Shown here one piece after another: positions 23,454 to 32,934 of a stretch of DNA of 64,000 bases. A program made the translations under genes and the position numbers. The notes below the pieces were generated by a model. It searched no databases. It was not told the origin of the DNA and worked only from the letters and a program-made list of their open reading frames with translations. Where the stretch lies: the NCBI GenBank assembly GCA_016709865.1, contig JADJLX010000005.1:1364001-1428000 (forward strand), in the 5' to 3' direction. Each line of letters begins with the position of its first letter. The stretch's first letter is position 1. The DNA comes from Bacteroidales bacterium. Its GTDB lineage: Bacteria > Bacteroidota > Bacteroidia > Bacteroidales > VadinHA17.

Positions 23454-24716
23454 ATGAAAACAAAAGCAGTAAGAATATACGGGAAGAAAGATCTGAGGCT
23501 TGAAGAATTCGATCTTCCTGCCCTGAAGGATGATGAGATACTTGCGCACGTGATATCGGACAGCATCTGCATGTCATCGCACAAAGCTGCATTACAGGGC
23601 GCTGACCATAAGAGAGTTCCTGATGATATTGATGTAAATCCAACAATAATTGGTCATGAATTTGCCGGAGTAATTGTTGAGGTAGGTAAAAAATGGCAGA
23701 ATAAGTTCCGGAAGGGACAGAAATTTTCAATCCAGCCTGCAATGAATCACATGGGTACCCTTGAAGCACCCGGGTATTCATTTCATTATATCGGAGGAGA
23801 TGCCACATATGTAATTATACCTCCGATAGTAATGGAAGCAAATTCCCTGCTCCAATACGAAGGAGAAGCTTTTTTCCCTGCATCACTCTCTGAACCAATG
23901 TCTTGTATCGTAGGGGCATTTCATGCAAGCTATCATATTCCTCCCGGCACCTATGTGCATGAGATGGGTATCCGCAAAGGAGGTAAGATGGCAATCCTTG
24001 CAGGTGTTGGTCCGATGGGCCTGGGAGCTATTGATTATGCACTTCATCAGGAGCGAAAGCCCGGATTACTTGTTGTAACCGACATTGATGATAACCGCTT
24101 ATCGAGAGCTGCCTGCCTTTTCACACCTGAGCATGCTGCAAAAGAGGGTATAAAACTGATTTATACAAATACTGCGAAGATGAAAGATCCTGTTAAGTAT
24201 ATGCGGGATCTGACAGGAGGTACCGGCTTTGATGATGTTTTTGTGTTTGCGCCGGTTAAACAGGTTGTTGAACAGGGAGATGCGATTCTGGGAATAGACG
24301 GATGCCTTAACTTCTTTGCAGGACCTACTAACCCTGAATTTAAGGCAGAATTCAATTTTTATAATGTGCATTATTCATTCACTCATATAGTTGGTACTTC
24401 AGGAGGTAACACTGATGACATGATAGAATCACTGAAAATGATGAGTGAGGGGAAGATAAACCCTGCAGTTATGATAACACATGTCGGAGGACTGGATGCC
24501 GTAGTTGAAACGACATTGAACCTCCCCCAGATCCCTGGAGGCAAAAAGCTCATCTACACCAACATATCTATGCCGCTGGTTTCTCTTTACAAGTTAAAGG
24601 AAATGGGAAAGGATAATAGATTATACGCAGGATTGCACGAGATTGTTTCAAAAAACGATTATATCTGGTCGCTCGAGGCGGAGAAGTTCCTGCTGGAGAA
24701 TGCAAAACCGATTTAA
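23454..24716 (+). CDS. Zinc-binding alcohol dehydrogenase, L-sorbose-1-phosphate reductase-like
   Basis: 420 residues from the ATG at 23454 (MKTKAVRIYGKKDLRL). The frame is open further upstream, but that part is repeat DNA. An MDR-type fold is seen: GHEFAGVIVEVG near the N-terminus, nucleotide-binding AILAGVGPMGLGAIDYA and VVTDIDDNRLSRA. The long insertion and overall layout resemble SorE-type L-sorbose-1-phosphate reductases rather than simple alcohol dehydrogenases. It probably interconverts a ketose phosphate and polyol phosphate. It belongs with the upstream operon, though the 111-base gap holds a repeat. Confidence 0.75.
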   Translation: MKTKAVRIYGKKDLRLEEFDLPALKDDEILAHVISDSICMSSHKAALQGADHKRVPDDIDVNPTIIGHEFAGVIVEVGKKWQNKFRKGQKFSIQPAMNHMGTLEAPGYSFHYIGGDATYVIIPPIVMEANSLLQYEGEAFFPASLSEPMSCIVGAFHASYHIPPGTYVHEMGIRKGGKMAILAGVGPMGLGAIDYALHQERKPGLLVVTDIDDNRLSRAACLFTPEHAAKEGIKLIYTNTAKMKDPVKYMRDLTGGTGFDDVFVFAPVKQVVEQGDAILGIDGCLNFFAGPTNPEFKAEFNFYNVHYSFTHIVGTSGGNTDDMIESLKMMSEGKINPAVMITHVGGLDAVVETTLNLPQIPGGKKLIYTNISMPLVSLYKLKEMGKDNRLYAGLHEIVSKNDYIWSLEAEKFLLENAKPI

Positions 24717-24740
24717 GAAGGCATTTTTACCTCTGTGTAC

Positions 24741-25658
24741 CTACTTCCGGGATTTTGCAAATTCCTCCGAAATATAATTCTCATAACTCATACAAACATG
24801 AGTCGCGAAATCGACTGCTGAGGTTATTATCTTACTCCACTCCTTCTCTCCGATCAGATGTAACTTATCCCCTGCTATTTTGTTTTTATAGATTGAAGTC
24901 AGCATACCAGCATTGAAATTATCTCCTGCTCCTATTGTACTGACAGGCTTAATCTTATGAACCGGGAATTTCCCCGAAAATGATAAAGTCCTTACATAAA
25001 CTCCATCCACGTTTGCAGTATAAACCAGCGATTTGCAGTATTTTTTAGCAATATCCCATGCTTCATCAGGAGAATTGGCACCGAAAATATTTTTAAAATC
25101 CTCATCAGATCCTCTTAGTAGAGTTGCCATCTTCATGTTTTCGATTATCAATGGTTTCAGAGTATCAAGTTCGGAAACATGAGTGGGACGAAAATTCGGA
25201 TCATATAGAATAAAGCCGCCACTATCTTTAGCACTTTTAATAAATTTCTTAAACTTCACCCTGATCTCGGGCCAGATAGCATAAAATGATCCGCACTGGA
25301 CAATATCATCTTTTTTGATCTCAGGGAATTTGATATCCAGTCGCTTCTCCGGAAAATCTTTATAGAAAGTATATGAAGCATCATTCTTTTCATTCAGGAA
25401 TGCCAGTGCCAGAGAGGTACTTCCATCTCTGAAACGGTGAACAGAAGATGTGTTCACCCCGTTTTCTTTCAGAAATTTATCTATAAGATCACCTACATTA
25501 TCCAGGCCATATTCACTTATGAAAGAGACAGGCAATCCCATCCTTCCCATCGACACCACACTGTTAAGAACTGAACCTCCTGCCTTTGCAGCCTGTGGCT
25601 GACCATCTTTGAAAATTATGTCTAAGACAGTCTCTCCTATTCCGTATATTCTTCTCAT
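24741..25658 (-). CDS. PfkB-family carbohydrate kinase
   Basis: 305 residues. The N-terminal substrate motif KAGGSVLNSVVSMGRMG and the ATP/anion-hole motif TIGAGDNFNAG (catalytic base Asp246) are both present. PfkB kinases phosphorylate fructose, ribose, KDG, adenosine and similar compounds. This one looks fructokinase-like but the substrate is not certain. It converges on the rightward operon and is the only sugar kinase near it, so it may supply the phosphosugar cleaved by the aldolases. Confidence 0.85.
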   Translation of the reverse strand: MRRIYGIGETVLDIIFKDGQPQAAKAGGSVLNSVVSMGRMGLPVSFISEYGLDNVGDLIDKFLKENGVNTSSVHRFRDGSTSLALAFLNEKNDASYTFYKDFPEKRLDIKFPEIKKDDIVQCGSFYAIWPEIRVKFKKFIKSAKDSGGFILYDPNFRPTHVSELDTLKPLIIENMKMATLLRGSDEDFKNIFGANSPDEAWDIAKKYCKSLVYTANVDGVYVRTLSFSGKFPVHKIKPVSTIGAGDNFNAGMLTSIYKNKIAGDKLHLIGEKEWSKIITSAVDFATHVCMSYENYISEEFAKSRK

Positions 25659-25666
25659 ATGATTAT

Positions 25667-25674
25667 TATATTTG
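25667..25674 (+). promoter_or_regulatory. Bacteroidota -7 box (TATATTTG) before the sorbitol-dehydrogenase-like gene
   Basis: Exact TAnnTTTG match. Predicted start near 25681, 22 bases before the ATG at 25703. No TTG at the expected -33 position. Confidence 0.5.
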
Positions 25675-25702
25675 TTGTACTAAAGTAACTAATTTTTCAG
25701 AG

Positions 25703-26737
25703 ATGCAAGCAATGATGCTCACCGGAATAAGACAAATGGAGATGAAAGAGATCTCTGAACCTGTAATAATAAATCCGAATGATGTAAAAATTAAAATGTC
25801 TGTTCTGGGAATATGCGGATCTGATATTCACTATTATACCCAGGGACAGATAGGTTCACAGAAAGTAGAGTATCCGTTTGCAGTGGGACATGAAGGTGCC
25901 GGTGTAGTTACTGAAATCGGGAAAGCGGTAACAAGAGTTAAACCCGGTGATAAAATAGCTATAGAACCCGCAATGCCCTGCTGGGAATGTGACCAGTGCC
26001 TGGCAGGCAGACATCATACCTGCCGTAAGCTGAGGTTCCTTGGGTGCCCCGGACAGGCAGAAGGCTGCCTGATGGAGTATATTGTAATGCCTGAGGAGAG
26101 TTGTTTCCCGCTTAAAGGTAACCTGACTCCCGACCATGGTTCAATATCTGAACCACTGGCTATTGGTGTTTATGCGGTGAAGAAATCGGGAGGTGTAAGA
26201 GATCTGAAAATAGGAATTTTAGGATTCGGCCCTATCGGAATGAGCGTTATGCTCGCAGCAAAAGCTCAGGGTGTTGAAAGTGTTTATGTCACTGATAAGA
26301 TAGATCCGCGACTCTCAATTGCAGGCAGAGAGGGTGCAGCTTATACGGGTAATCCAATGAAATCTGATGTAGTCGCAGAAATTCAAAAAAAGACAAAACT
26401 TGGTCTCGATATAGTCTTTGAATGCTGCGGTCAGCAGGAGGCTCTTGATCAGGCAGTGGATATGCTCAAACCTGGTGGTAAACTTGTTGTTGTAGGGATT
26501 CCGGAATTTGAAAGGTGGTCAATGAATGTCGAGACTACAAGGCGAAGGGAGATCTCACTGCAGTTCATTCGCCGGCAGGTAGATTGTGTGGAATCCGCAC
26601 TTGAAATGATGGAGACAGGTAAGATAAATGTCGGAAATATGGTCACACACAGGTTCCCATTTTCAAAAAGCAAAGAGGCCTTTGACCTTGTTGCTTCATA
26701 TGGTGATGGTGTAATGAAAGCGATGATCGATTTTTAA
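25703..26737 (+). CDS. Zinc-dependent sorbitol/threonine dehydrogenase-like enzyme
   Basis: 344 residues, a standard MDR dehydrogenase. Catalytic zinc ligands are Cys38 (GICGSDIHYY), His63 and Glu64 (GHEGAG). The structural zinc is held by Cys93, Cys96, Cys99 and Cys107 (PCWECDQCLAGRHHTC). The NAD site is ILGFGPIGM. It oxidises a polyol or secondary alcohol to the ketose; sorbitol/xylitol dehydrogenases are the nearest named type. The gene has its own promoter and stands between the sugar-catabolic and glycan-degradation regions. Confidence 0.88.
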   Translation: MQAMMLTGIRQMEMKEISEPVIINPNDVKIKMSVLGICGSDIHYYTQGQIGSQKVEYPFAVGHEGAGVVTEIGKAVTRVKPGDKIAIEPAMPCWECDQCLAGRHHTCRKLRFLGCPGQAEGCLMEYIVMPEESCFPLKGNLTPDHGSISEPLAIGVYAVKKSGGVRDLKIGILGFGPIGMSVMLAAKAQGVESVYVTDKIDPRLSIAGREGAAYTGNPMKSDVVAEIQKKTKLGLDIVFECCGQQEALDQAVDMLKPGGKLVVVGIPEFERWSMNVETTRRREISLQFIRRQVDCVESALEMMETGKINVGNMVTHRFPFSKSKEAFDLVASYGDGVMKAMIDF

Positions 26738-26741
26738 TTTT

Positions 26742-28424
26742 TTATTCCTTATAGATATACAACACCCAGTCTTTATAATCAGGATTACCGGGATAGCTCT
26801 CAGGGGCACTGAATTGCAGGATTCTGTTTCCCTGTATTGATTTAATATCATAGACTTTTCCGGTAGCCGGATTGATCCAGTGATATTTATATCTTCTTCC
26901 GGCAGCAAGCTCATCCATTTCCAGTTTAGCTACACCACCGTACCTCAGGTAAATAACATACTCCTCCCCGGGTTTTGCCAGACAAAATGGCTGAGGGTAT
27001 TCTTTAACCAGTTCAGGATGAGGTGCCATGTTCCACCATTTCACATTTTTAAAGAATGATGCGAGGTATTTCATCGATACGGCTCCTTCATAATCATAGG
27101 TGTTACGTTCAAAACCCTTTTCATAAGGCCATGTTCCGCCACCACCGGGAGCTTCCGGAACACTTGCAAGCCACACATGTCCGCCACCATAGGTATGGCC
27201 GGCAGCACCTGAAAGAATTGCCGACCATGCTGCAAATCTGATATCCATGCCGGAGGGATTACCCTCAATGAATTCGTACCATGGTTCCGTAACCACTACC
27301 GGTTTTGCAGGCTTACGGTTATATTCCTCACTTATAATATATGGTATCATCTCATTTGCATACTTCCCGTGCCCCACCTGGCTCTGGTTGTAATCGAGCC
27401 ATTTCTCGCTGTGCATCACGCTTCCAGTAGCCCATTGAGGAGCATCCGCGCCACCGCTCCAGAAAGGTGGTGTATTATGAAGGCTGATTATCCTGTCATA
27501 AGGATCTTCTGACTTAATATAAGCCCCAAGCTCTTTCCAGAATTCAACACTGAAGCCGCCATTATTATACATATTATACTCTCCGGCCACAACCCAGATC
27601 ACGTTGTATGCTGCGAACCTGTCCACAAGATATCGCCACCACCTTTTCATTTTATCGGCACCGGCTGTATTGTTGAGATTCTCACGACTCCACCAGCCAT
27701 GGATCCAAACAGTAATACCCTTTGAATTTGCATATTTGATCATCTCCTCAACTCCCGACATATGTTCAGTATCGAGTACTGTGAATGTCTCATCAAGAAG
27801 GGAGCTCTCCCTGCCCCAACCGTTTGCGGCGACAAATAACTGTCCAACATTGAAACCTTTCGCAGCCCGGTCGTCAACAAGTGCCATAAACGTTTCAGGT
27901 TTGATCTTCCTGTTGGTCCAGTTCCACCAGGTATCACCTATCCATAAAAATGGGGTGCCATCTGAATACTCAAAAAAATGACCTTCACCACTTACATCTT
28001 TCCTTACTCTAACAAATCCGTGTCTCGCAGGATTAGCATTTTTTTCACTTTCAGTCCAGGCAATAACTTCAAAACTTCCTTTCTTTCCATTAAGCCCCCG
28101 GTCTGGAGAAGAAGTAGTGTATTTCCATCCTCCTGTGAAGGGAGGAGCAAAATTCACTTTCCACTCTGAACCACCGCTCCAGAATCCCTGAATATCATAT
28201 GTTTTATTCAATGCTTCGCCCGAGGTACCCTGAAATTTAACAAACAGAAACCCGGTTCCCGGAGTTACATTGATCTCATTATAAGGGTTGGTTCTGATCT
28301 CACTTGAATTGAGAGTAACAGAAAATACTTCCCATTGATGAATTGTTTCCGCATACAGTGAAAATGAGAGCATAATTAGTGAAGCTACTGATGAAAAGAG
28401 TCTCAGGTTAAAATTATTCTTCAT
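26742..28424 (-). CDS. Exported DUF5060/DUF4038 glycoside hydrolase-like protein (GH140-like)
   Basis: 560 residues from the ATG at 28424, which gives a clean signal peptide (NLRLFSSVASLIMLSFSLYA). The frame extends upstream to 28511, but that would overlap the divergent lyase gene and its promoter. An N-terminal beta domain (DUF5060, about 35-135) is followed by the DUF4038 TIM barrel (GTPFLWIGDTWWNW, YNVIWVVAGEYNMY with the putative acid Glu, VVTEPWYEF with the putative nucleophile Glu). A C-terminal beta domain covers the last 90 residues. DUF4038 relatives include an apiosidase acting on rhamnogalacturonan II. The exact linkage is unknown. Confidence 0.85.
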   Translation of the reverse strand: MKNNFNLRLFSSVASLIMLSFSLYAETIHQWEVFSVTLNSSEIRTNPYNEINVTPGTGFLFVKFQGTSGEALNKTYDIQGFWSGGSEWKVNFAPPFTGGWKYTTSSPDRGLNGKKGSFEVIAWTESEKNANPARHGFVRVRKDVSGEGHFFEYSDGTPFLWIGDTWWNWTNRKIKPETFMALVDDRAAKGFNVGQLFVAANGWGRESSLLDETFTVLDTEHMSGVEEMIKYANSKGITVWIHGWWSRENLNNTAGADKMKRWWRYLVDRFAAYNVIWVVAGEYNMYNNGGFSVEFWKELGAYIKSEDPYDRIISLHNTPPFWSGGADAPQWATGSVMHSEKWLDYNQSQVGHGKYANEMIPYIISEEYNRKPAKPVVVTEPWYEFIEGNPSGMDIRFAAWSAILSGAAGHTYGGGHVWLASVPEAPGGGGTWPYEKGFERNTYDYEGAVSMKYLASFFKNVKWWNMAPHPELVKEYPQPFCLAKPGEEYVIYLRYGGVAKLEMDELAAGRRYKYHWINPATGKVYDIKSIQGNRILQFSAPESYPGNPDYKDWVLYIYKE

Positions 28425-28439
28425 ACTTAACAGTTTTAA

Positions 28440-28447
28440 TAATTTTG
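28440..28447 (+). promoter_or_regulatory. Bacteroidota -7 box (TAATTTTG) before the lyase gene
   Basis: Exact TAnnTTTG match. Predicted start near 28454, leader of about 46 bases to the ATG at 28500. Confidence 0.5.
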
Positions 28448-28499
28448 TATTGTCTTTACTAATAATCATAGTAAATTTAAACATAATATATAACAGAAA

Positions 28500-30476
28500 A
28501 TGAAAACTCATAATCCATTCATCCGGGTATTTCTGATTAGCTGTATATCAATATTCTTTTTTGCTACTATAGATTCAGTGTATGCCGAACTGACAAGTAA
28601 AGAGAGAAACATTCTTGCGAAAAAAGCAAAGGCGATTGATCTGGAAAAGGTCCTGATTACAGATAACTCATGGAATAACCTTCCGACTTATAAAAACAGG
28701 GAGTTCTGGCAGGGCCTGCCTGAGAGTATCAGGAAAGAATATATAGAAAAGGCAGAAGAGTATCTTGTATATAACTGGCCTGTTGTAAAAGCAACTGATT
28801 ATCTTGAGTTTACAAGATCAGGTAACCGTAAACAGGAAGTATATGCTGCATGCAGCAATGCTCTTATCTCTCTTGTCATGGGTGAATTGGCTGAAGGCAA
28901 AGGAAGATTTACAGATCAGATAATCAATGCTGTATGGTACTTCAGCGAACAGACATGGTGGGGATGGTCGGCACATTTGTATTTCCAGAAGCCCGGACCT
29001 GGATTACCGGATATCAATGAACCAACTGTGGATCTGGGAGTTGGCGAGATAACTAACAATCTTTCCTGGACATGGTATCTTTTCAAAGATGAGTTTGACA
29101 AGGTACATCCCCTTATTTCACAAAGACTTAAGCAGGAGATTGAGAACAAAGCACTAAACCCATATTTTGAAAGAGATGATTTTGGCTATATGGGATTTAA
29201 GGGAGGAAGACCAAATAACTGGAATCCCTGGGTAAATTATAATATGCTTTACAGCTACATGATAGTAGAAACAGATCCGGTTAAAAAGAGAGCCGAAGTT
29301 CTGAAGATCATAAATTCACTCGATAAATTCATAAACGGTTATTCCGATGATGGCGGGTGCGATGAGGGTCCTTCATACTGGGGCGCCGCAGGAGCGCTGT
29401 TATATGAGAATCTTGAGATTCTGAAAAATGCAACCGGTGGAAAATTTGATGTATTCGACGATCCGCTTATTCGCAATATGGGAACCTACTTCTACAAAGT
29501 GAATATTCATGCACCATACTTTCTGAATTTTGCTGATGCAGACGCTACAACAGGAGGTAATGCTTCAGCTGTTTACAGATACGGACAAGCAATAAAAGAC
29601 AATCAGATGCAGCAGTTTGGCGCATATCTCGCAAAACTTGGAAACTGGGGTAAGCATAGCCTGAGCGGAAAGATCTGCGATCAGATCAGGAATCTTGGTC
29701 TCTTAAATGAGATTGGCAGTGCTGAAGCAAAAGAAGCTCTTGTTGCTGATTTCTGGCTGCCCGATACAGAAGTAGCCGGCGGACGTGATAAAGAGGGCAG
29801 CTTCTCGGGATTCTACTTCGGAGCCAAAGGAGGATTCAACAATGAGAGCCATAACCATAATGATGTTGGAACCTGTATTCTGTATTACAACGGCAAACCT
29901 TGCCTTATCGACCTTGGACGCGAGGAGTATAATGCAAAAACCTTTAGCTCAAAACGTTATGAAATATGGACAATGCAATCGGGCTACCATAATCTTCCCG
30001 TTATAAATGGAATTGACCAGATGCAGGGTGAAAATTACAAGGCAAGGAATTCAGCATTCACTTCCAATGCTAAATCAATATTCTTCTCAACAGATATAGC
30101 CGGTGCCTATCCAAAAGACGCTCTGGTTAAAAGCTGGGTTCGCGCCTATACGCTTAACAGAGGCAGGAACTTTATAATAACCGACAAATATGAACTGGAA
30201 AGAATAAATGGTTCTACCAGTTCTAATCTGATGACCTACTGCAAGGTAACACAAACTAAACCCGGACTCCTTAAATTTGAAGGTGACGGTTTTACGCTGG
30301 AGATGAGCTACAATCCTAAAGTTGTTACTCCTGAGATACAATATATTGAAGTAACCGACCGCTCACTAAGGCGCTACTGGCCAAACGGTGTAACACGTGT
30401 TAAACTTCAGTTTATCAAATCACAGTATAAAGGAGGACAGACTGTTACCTTTACTCCAACAAAGCAGGCAAGCTGA
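28500..30476 (+). CDS. Heparinase II/III-family polysaccharide lyase, exported
   Basis: 658 residues with a signal peptide (VFLISCISIFFFATIDSVYA). Residues about 60-390 form an alpha/alpha toroid (NNLSWTWYLFKDEF, GPSYWGAAGALLYENLEIL). Residues about 420-650 form the heparinase II/III beta-sandwich domain, with NHNDVGTCILYYNGKPCLIDLG and QSGYHNLPVINGIDQMQG carrying the usual His residues. Such lyases cleave uronate-containing chains by beta-elimination and leave an unsaturated uronate at the new end. The GH88 and GH105 enzymes encoded next door would remove that residue. The polymer specificity cannot be predicted. Confidence 0.85.
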   Translation: MKTHNPFIRVFLISCISIFFFATIDSVYAELTSKERNILAKKAKAIDLEKVLITDNSWNNLPTYKNREFWQGLPESIRKEYIEKAEEYLVYNWPVVKATDYLEFTRSGNRKQEVYAACSNALISLVMGELAEGKGRFTDQIINAVWYFSEQTWWGWSAHLYFQKPGPGLPDINEPTVDLGVGEITNNLSWTWYLFKDEFDKVHPLISQRLKQEIENKALNPYFERDDFGYMGFKGGRPNNWNPWVNYNMLYSYMIVETDPVKKRAEVLKIINSLDKFINGYSDDGGCDEGPSYWGAAGALLYENLEILKNATGGKFDVFDDPLIRNMGTYFYKVNIHAPYFLNFADADATTGGNASAVYRYGQAIKDNQMQQFGAYLAKLGNWGKHSLSGKICDQIRNLGLLNEIGSAEAKEALVADFWLPDTEVAGGRDKEGSFSGFYFGAKGGFNNESHNHNDVGTCILYYNGKPCLIDLGREEYNAKTFSSKRYEIWTMQSGYHNLPVINGIDQMQGENYKARNSAFTSNAKSIFFSTDIAGAYPKDALVKSWVRAYTLNRGRNFIITDKYELERINGSTSSNLMTYCKVTQTKPGLLKFEGDGFTLEMSYNPKVVTPEIQYIEVTDRSLRRYWPNGVTRVKLQFIKSQYKGGQTVTFTPTKQAS

Positions 30477-30483
30477 TATTCTA

Positions 30484-31671
30484 CTATTCCAGAAGACTTT
30501 TAAATCTCAAAAGTCCTTCAATAAAATAGTAGTCTCCGTAGGTCAGAGGGACATCAATTTCACTCTTACCAGGAAGATGACCAACACCATGTTTAAGGAT
30601 AAAGTTCCCGTTCTCTCCTGCTTTTGCAAGATATTCAGGTGAAGCGAGTGTACGAAGCTGCTTTTCTGCTACTTCAAGATATCCGGCTGAAGAAGCTTTA
30701 TCAACAAACTTGCTTAACTCAATAAGTGCTGATGCCATAATTGAGCCGGCAGATGCATCGCGCAGGGCATTTGGAATCTCAGGTGCATTGAAATCCCAGT
30801 AAGGGATCTTGTCCTCTGGCATATTAGGATGATTTATAAGAAAATCCGCAATATGCTTAGCCTGGTTTAGATACCTGTCTAAACCGGTCTCCCTGTACAT
30901 AACCGTATAGCCGTATAATCCCCATACTTGTCCCCTGGCCCATGCCGATTCATCTGCATACCCCTGATGAGTCTGTTTTACCTCCACTTTACCGCTAATT
31001 GTATCATACGATACTACATGATATGAACTGAAGTCGGGCCTGTAATGGTTCTTAATCGTTGTATCTGCATGACTTACAGCGATTTTATAAAATGATGAGT
31101 CGCCTGATTTCTTAAATGCCCACATCAGGAGCTCGAGGTTCATCATATTATCTATAATTACCGGACACTGCCATTTATTGTTACTGCCCCACGACTGTAT
31201 ACAGCCGTTAAGTGGTCTGAACCTTGTACTAAGCGACTTAGCACCAGTAAGGATAACTTCATTATAGCGCTCTTCACCGGTTAGTCTTAGTCCGTTTCCA
31301 AAGCTGCAATAGATCATAAATCCCACATCATGGTTATTAGTGGTATACTTTTCCCTTTCAACTCTGTCAGTCATCAATTTTGCAGCGTCCAGAATCTCAG
31401 GATCATTTGAATATTGATATAAGTACCAAAGGCTCCCGGGGAAGAATCCGCTCGTCCACCAGCGTGAACTTTCAGTTTTGAGGTTCCCGTCCTTATCAAT
31501 GGTTCTTGGCAGCTGATCAGGCTTATCTTTCATTACATCACTCATAAGTTTGTACTGCTGAACTGAGAATGCCAGTGATTCGTCAATTACTTTACTCATT
31601 GGCTTCTCGCCTGAACATGAATACAAAAACACAAGGGCAATTATTATGATACAGGATGTTTTGGTTTTCAT
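30484..31671 (-). CDS. Unsaturated glucuronyl hydrolase, GH88, lipoprotein
   Basis: 395 residues with a lipobox (ALVFLYSC, Cys19). The (alpha/alpha)6 barrel carries the two expected Asp sites, in NNHDVGFMIYCSFGNG and VIIDNMMNLELLMWA, and the ESAWARGQVWGLYGY block. GH88 enzymes hydrate and release the 4,5-unsaturated uronate left by a lyase. The gene is tail-to-tail with the lyase gene, only 7 bases between stops, which fits stepwise action in the periplasm. Confidence 0.9.
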   Translation of the reverse strand: MKTKTSCIIIIALVFLYSCSGEKPMSKVIDESLAFSVQQYKLMSDVMKDKPDQLPRTIDKDGNLKTESSRWWTSGFFPGSLWYLYQYSNDPEILDAAKLMTDRVEREKYTTNNHDVGFMIYCSFGNGLRLTGEERYNEVILTGAKSLSTRFRPLNGCIQSWGSNNKWQCPVIIDNMMNLELLMWAFKKSGDSSFYKIAVSHADTTIKNHYRPDFSSYHVVSYDTISGKVEVKQTHQGYADESAWARGQVWGLYGYTVMYRETGLDRYLNQAKHIADFLINHPNMPEDKIPYWDFNAPEIPNALRDASAGSIMASALIELSKFVDKASSAGYLEVAEKQLRTLASPEYLAKAGENGNFILKHGVGHLPGKSEIDVPLTYGDYYFIEGLLRFKSLLE

Positions 31672-31803
31672 ACAATATATTATTTAAATTAATCCGTTAA
31701 ATTTAAGAGAATTTAGTAACCATATCAAACAATGCCGTGTGAAAAATAATCCGGCATAGCTGATAAGGATAATTAATCAATATTATTATTTAAATCTGTT
31801 TTT

Positions 31804-32925
31804 ATGAATATGCATCTGTCTGACAATCATTCGCGCAGGAACTTTTTAAAAAAGGCCGGAGGTTTATCACTGGGAATTACAGGAACACCGATATTAACTG
31901 CCTGTGCCATCTCTAATGATAAAAAGGAATTAAAAGAACCGGGCACATTATTTACAGGGAAACCCGTTTCACTCGCTGACAGGATTGAAAGAGTCAAGAT
32001 TGCTACTCTGGGGATGCAGCGTTATGACTGGGAGCAGGGGACTGTTGCTCAGGCTTTTCTGGAAATGGGCGAATTGGATCTGGCAATTTCTCTTGCCCGT
32101 GGTGCTATTCTCAGGCAGGAAAAGGGCCGTTTTTCAGTATTAAAGGGAAACGGACCAATAACTGATTGTGCAAGCGTTGGAGAGGTTGTACTTTTTGCAG
32201 CTGTGAAAACCGGTGATCCGATTTTCAGAAAAGGAGCGGATGAGATGCTTGAAGTATTTTTTAAGTCGGACCATAAAACTCCTGAAGGCATATTGTTTCA
32301 CACGCAGGAACCGACAAAATGGATGATGAGCGATGCAAACTATATGCTTCCCCCTTTTCTGGCTGCATGTGGTGAGTACAAAGAGGCTATTAAGCAGATT
32401 GATGGCTGGCGCCAGTATCTTTATAATGATAAAGAAAAATTATACTCTCACATTTACGACTATCCGAAACAGAACTTTAAACGTGAAGATTTCTGGGGTA
32501 CGGGAAGCGGATGGTCTGCAGCTGGCTTTACCAGAGTAATAATGATGCTTCCTGAAAGTATGGCTGAAGAAAAGAAGAAACTGATTGGTTATACCAAAGA
32601 TCTGATTGACGGGTGTTTAAAGTATATGAGCGCGGACGGCACTTACCATGATGTAGTAAATAAGCCAGAAACATTTGTTGAAGTCAACCTTTCTCAGATG
32701 CTGGCCTATTCAATATTCAGAGGTGTCAAGGCTGGCTATCTCGATCGGGTGTATATCGAAAAAGCTCAATTAATGAGAAAAGCAGCAAACGACAGGGTTG
32801 ATGAACTGGGATATATCCATGATGTATGCGGATGCCCGAACTTCGACAGAAGCTATTTCTCTCCCGAAGCTCAGGCATTCTATCTGCTGATGGAGGCTGC
32901 AGCAAAAACCTATGAAAAAGGATAA
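31804..32925 (+). CDS. GH105-family unsaturated uronyl hydrolase with Tat-type lipoprotein leader
   Basis: 373 residues. The leader has a twin-arginine motif (SRRNFLKKAGG) and then a lipobox-like ILTAC, so export through Tat and lipidation are likely. The catalytic domain is an (alpha/alpha)6 barrel: MQRYDWEQGTVAQAFLEMGE, TDCASVGEVVLFAA, DFWGTGSGWSAAGFTRVI (equivalent to the WARGNGW block of YteR-like proteins). GH105 enzymes release unsaturated galacturonate or glucuronate, often linked to rhamnose. It differs from typical members in having SG rather than NG in that block. Confidence 0.8.
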   Translation: MNMHLSDNHSRRNFLKKAGGLSLGITGTPILTACAISNDKKELKEPGTLFTGKPVSLADRIERVKIATLGMQRYDWEQGTVAQAFLEMGELDLAISLARGAILRQEKGRFSVLKGNGPITDCASVGEVVLFAAVKTGDPIFRKGADEMLEVFFKSDHKTPEGILFHTQEPTKWMMSDANYMLPPFLAACGEYKEAIKQIDGWRQYLYNDKEKLYSHIYDYPKQNFKREDFWGTGSGWSAAGFTRVIMMLPESMAEEKKKLIGYTKDLIDGCLKYMSADGTYHDVVNKPETFVEVNLSQMLAYSIFRGVKAGYLDRVYIEKAQLMRKAANDRVDELGYIHDVCGCPNFDRSYFSPEAQAFYLLMEAAAKTYEKG

Positions 32926-32934
32926 TAGAATTTC

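Noticed and set aside
28425..28511. Longer N-terminus for the DUF4038 protein
   Set aside because: It would overlap the divergent lyase gene and its -7 box, and the ATG at 28424 gives a proper signal peptide.
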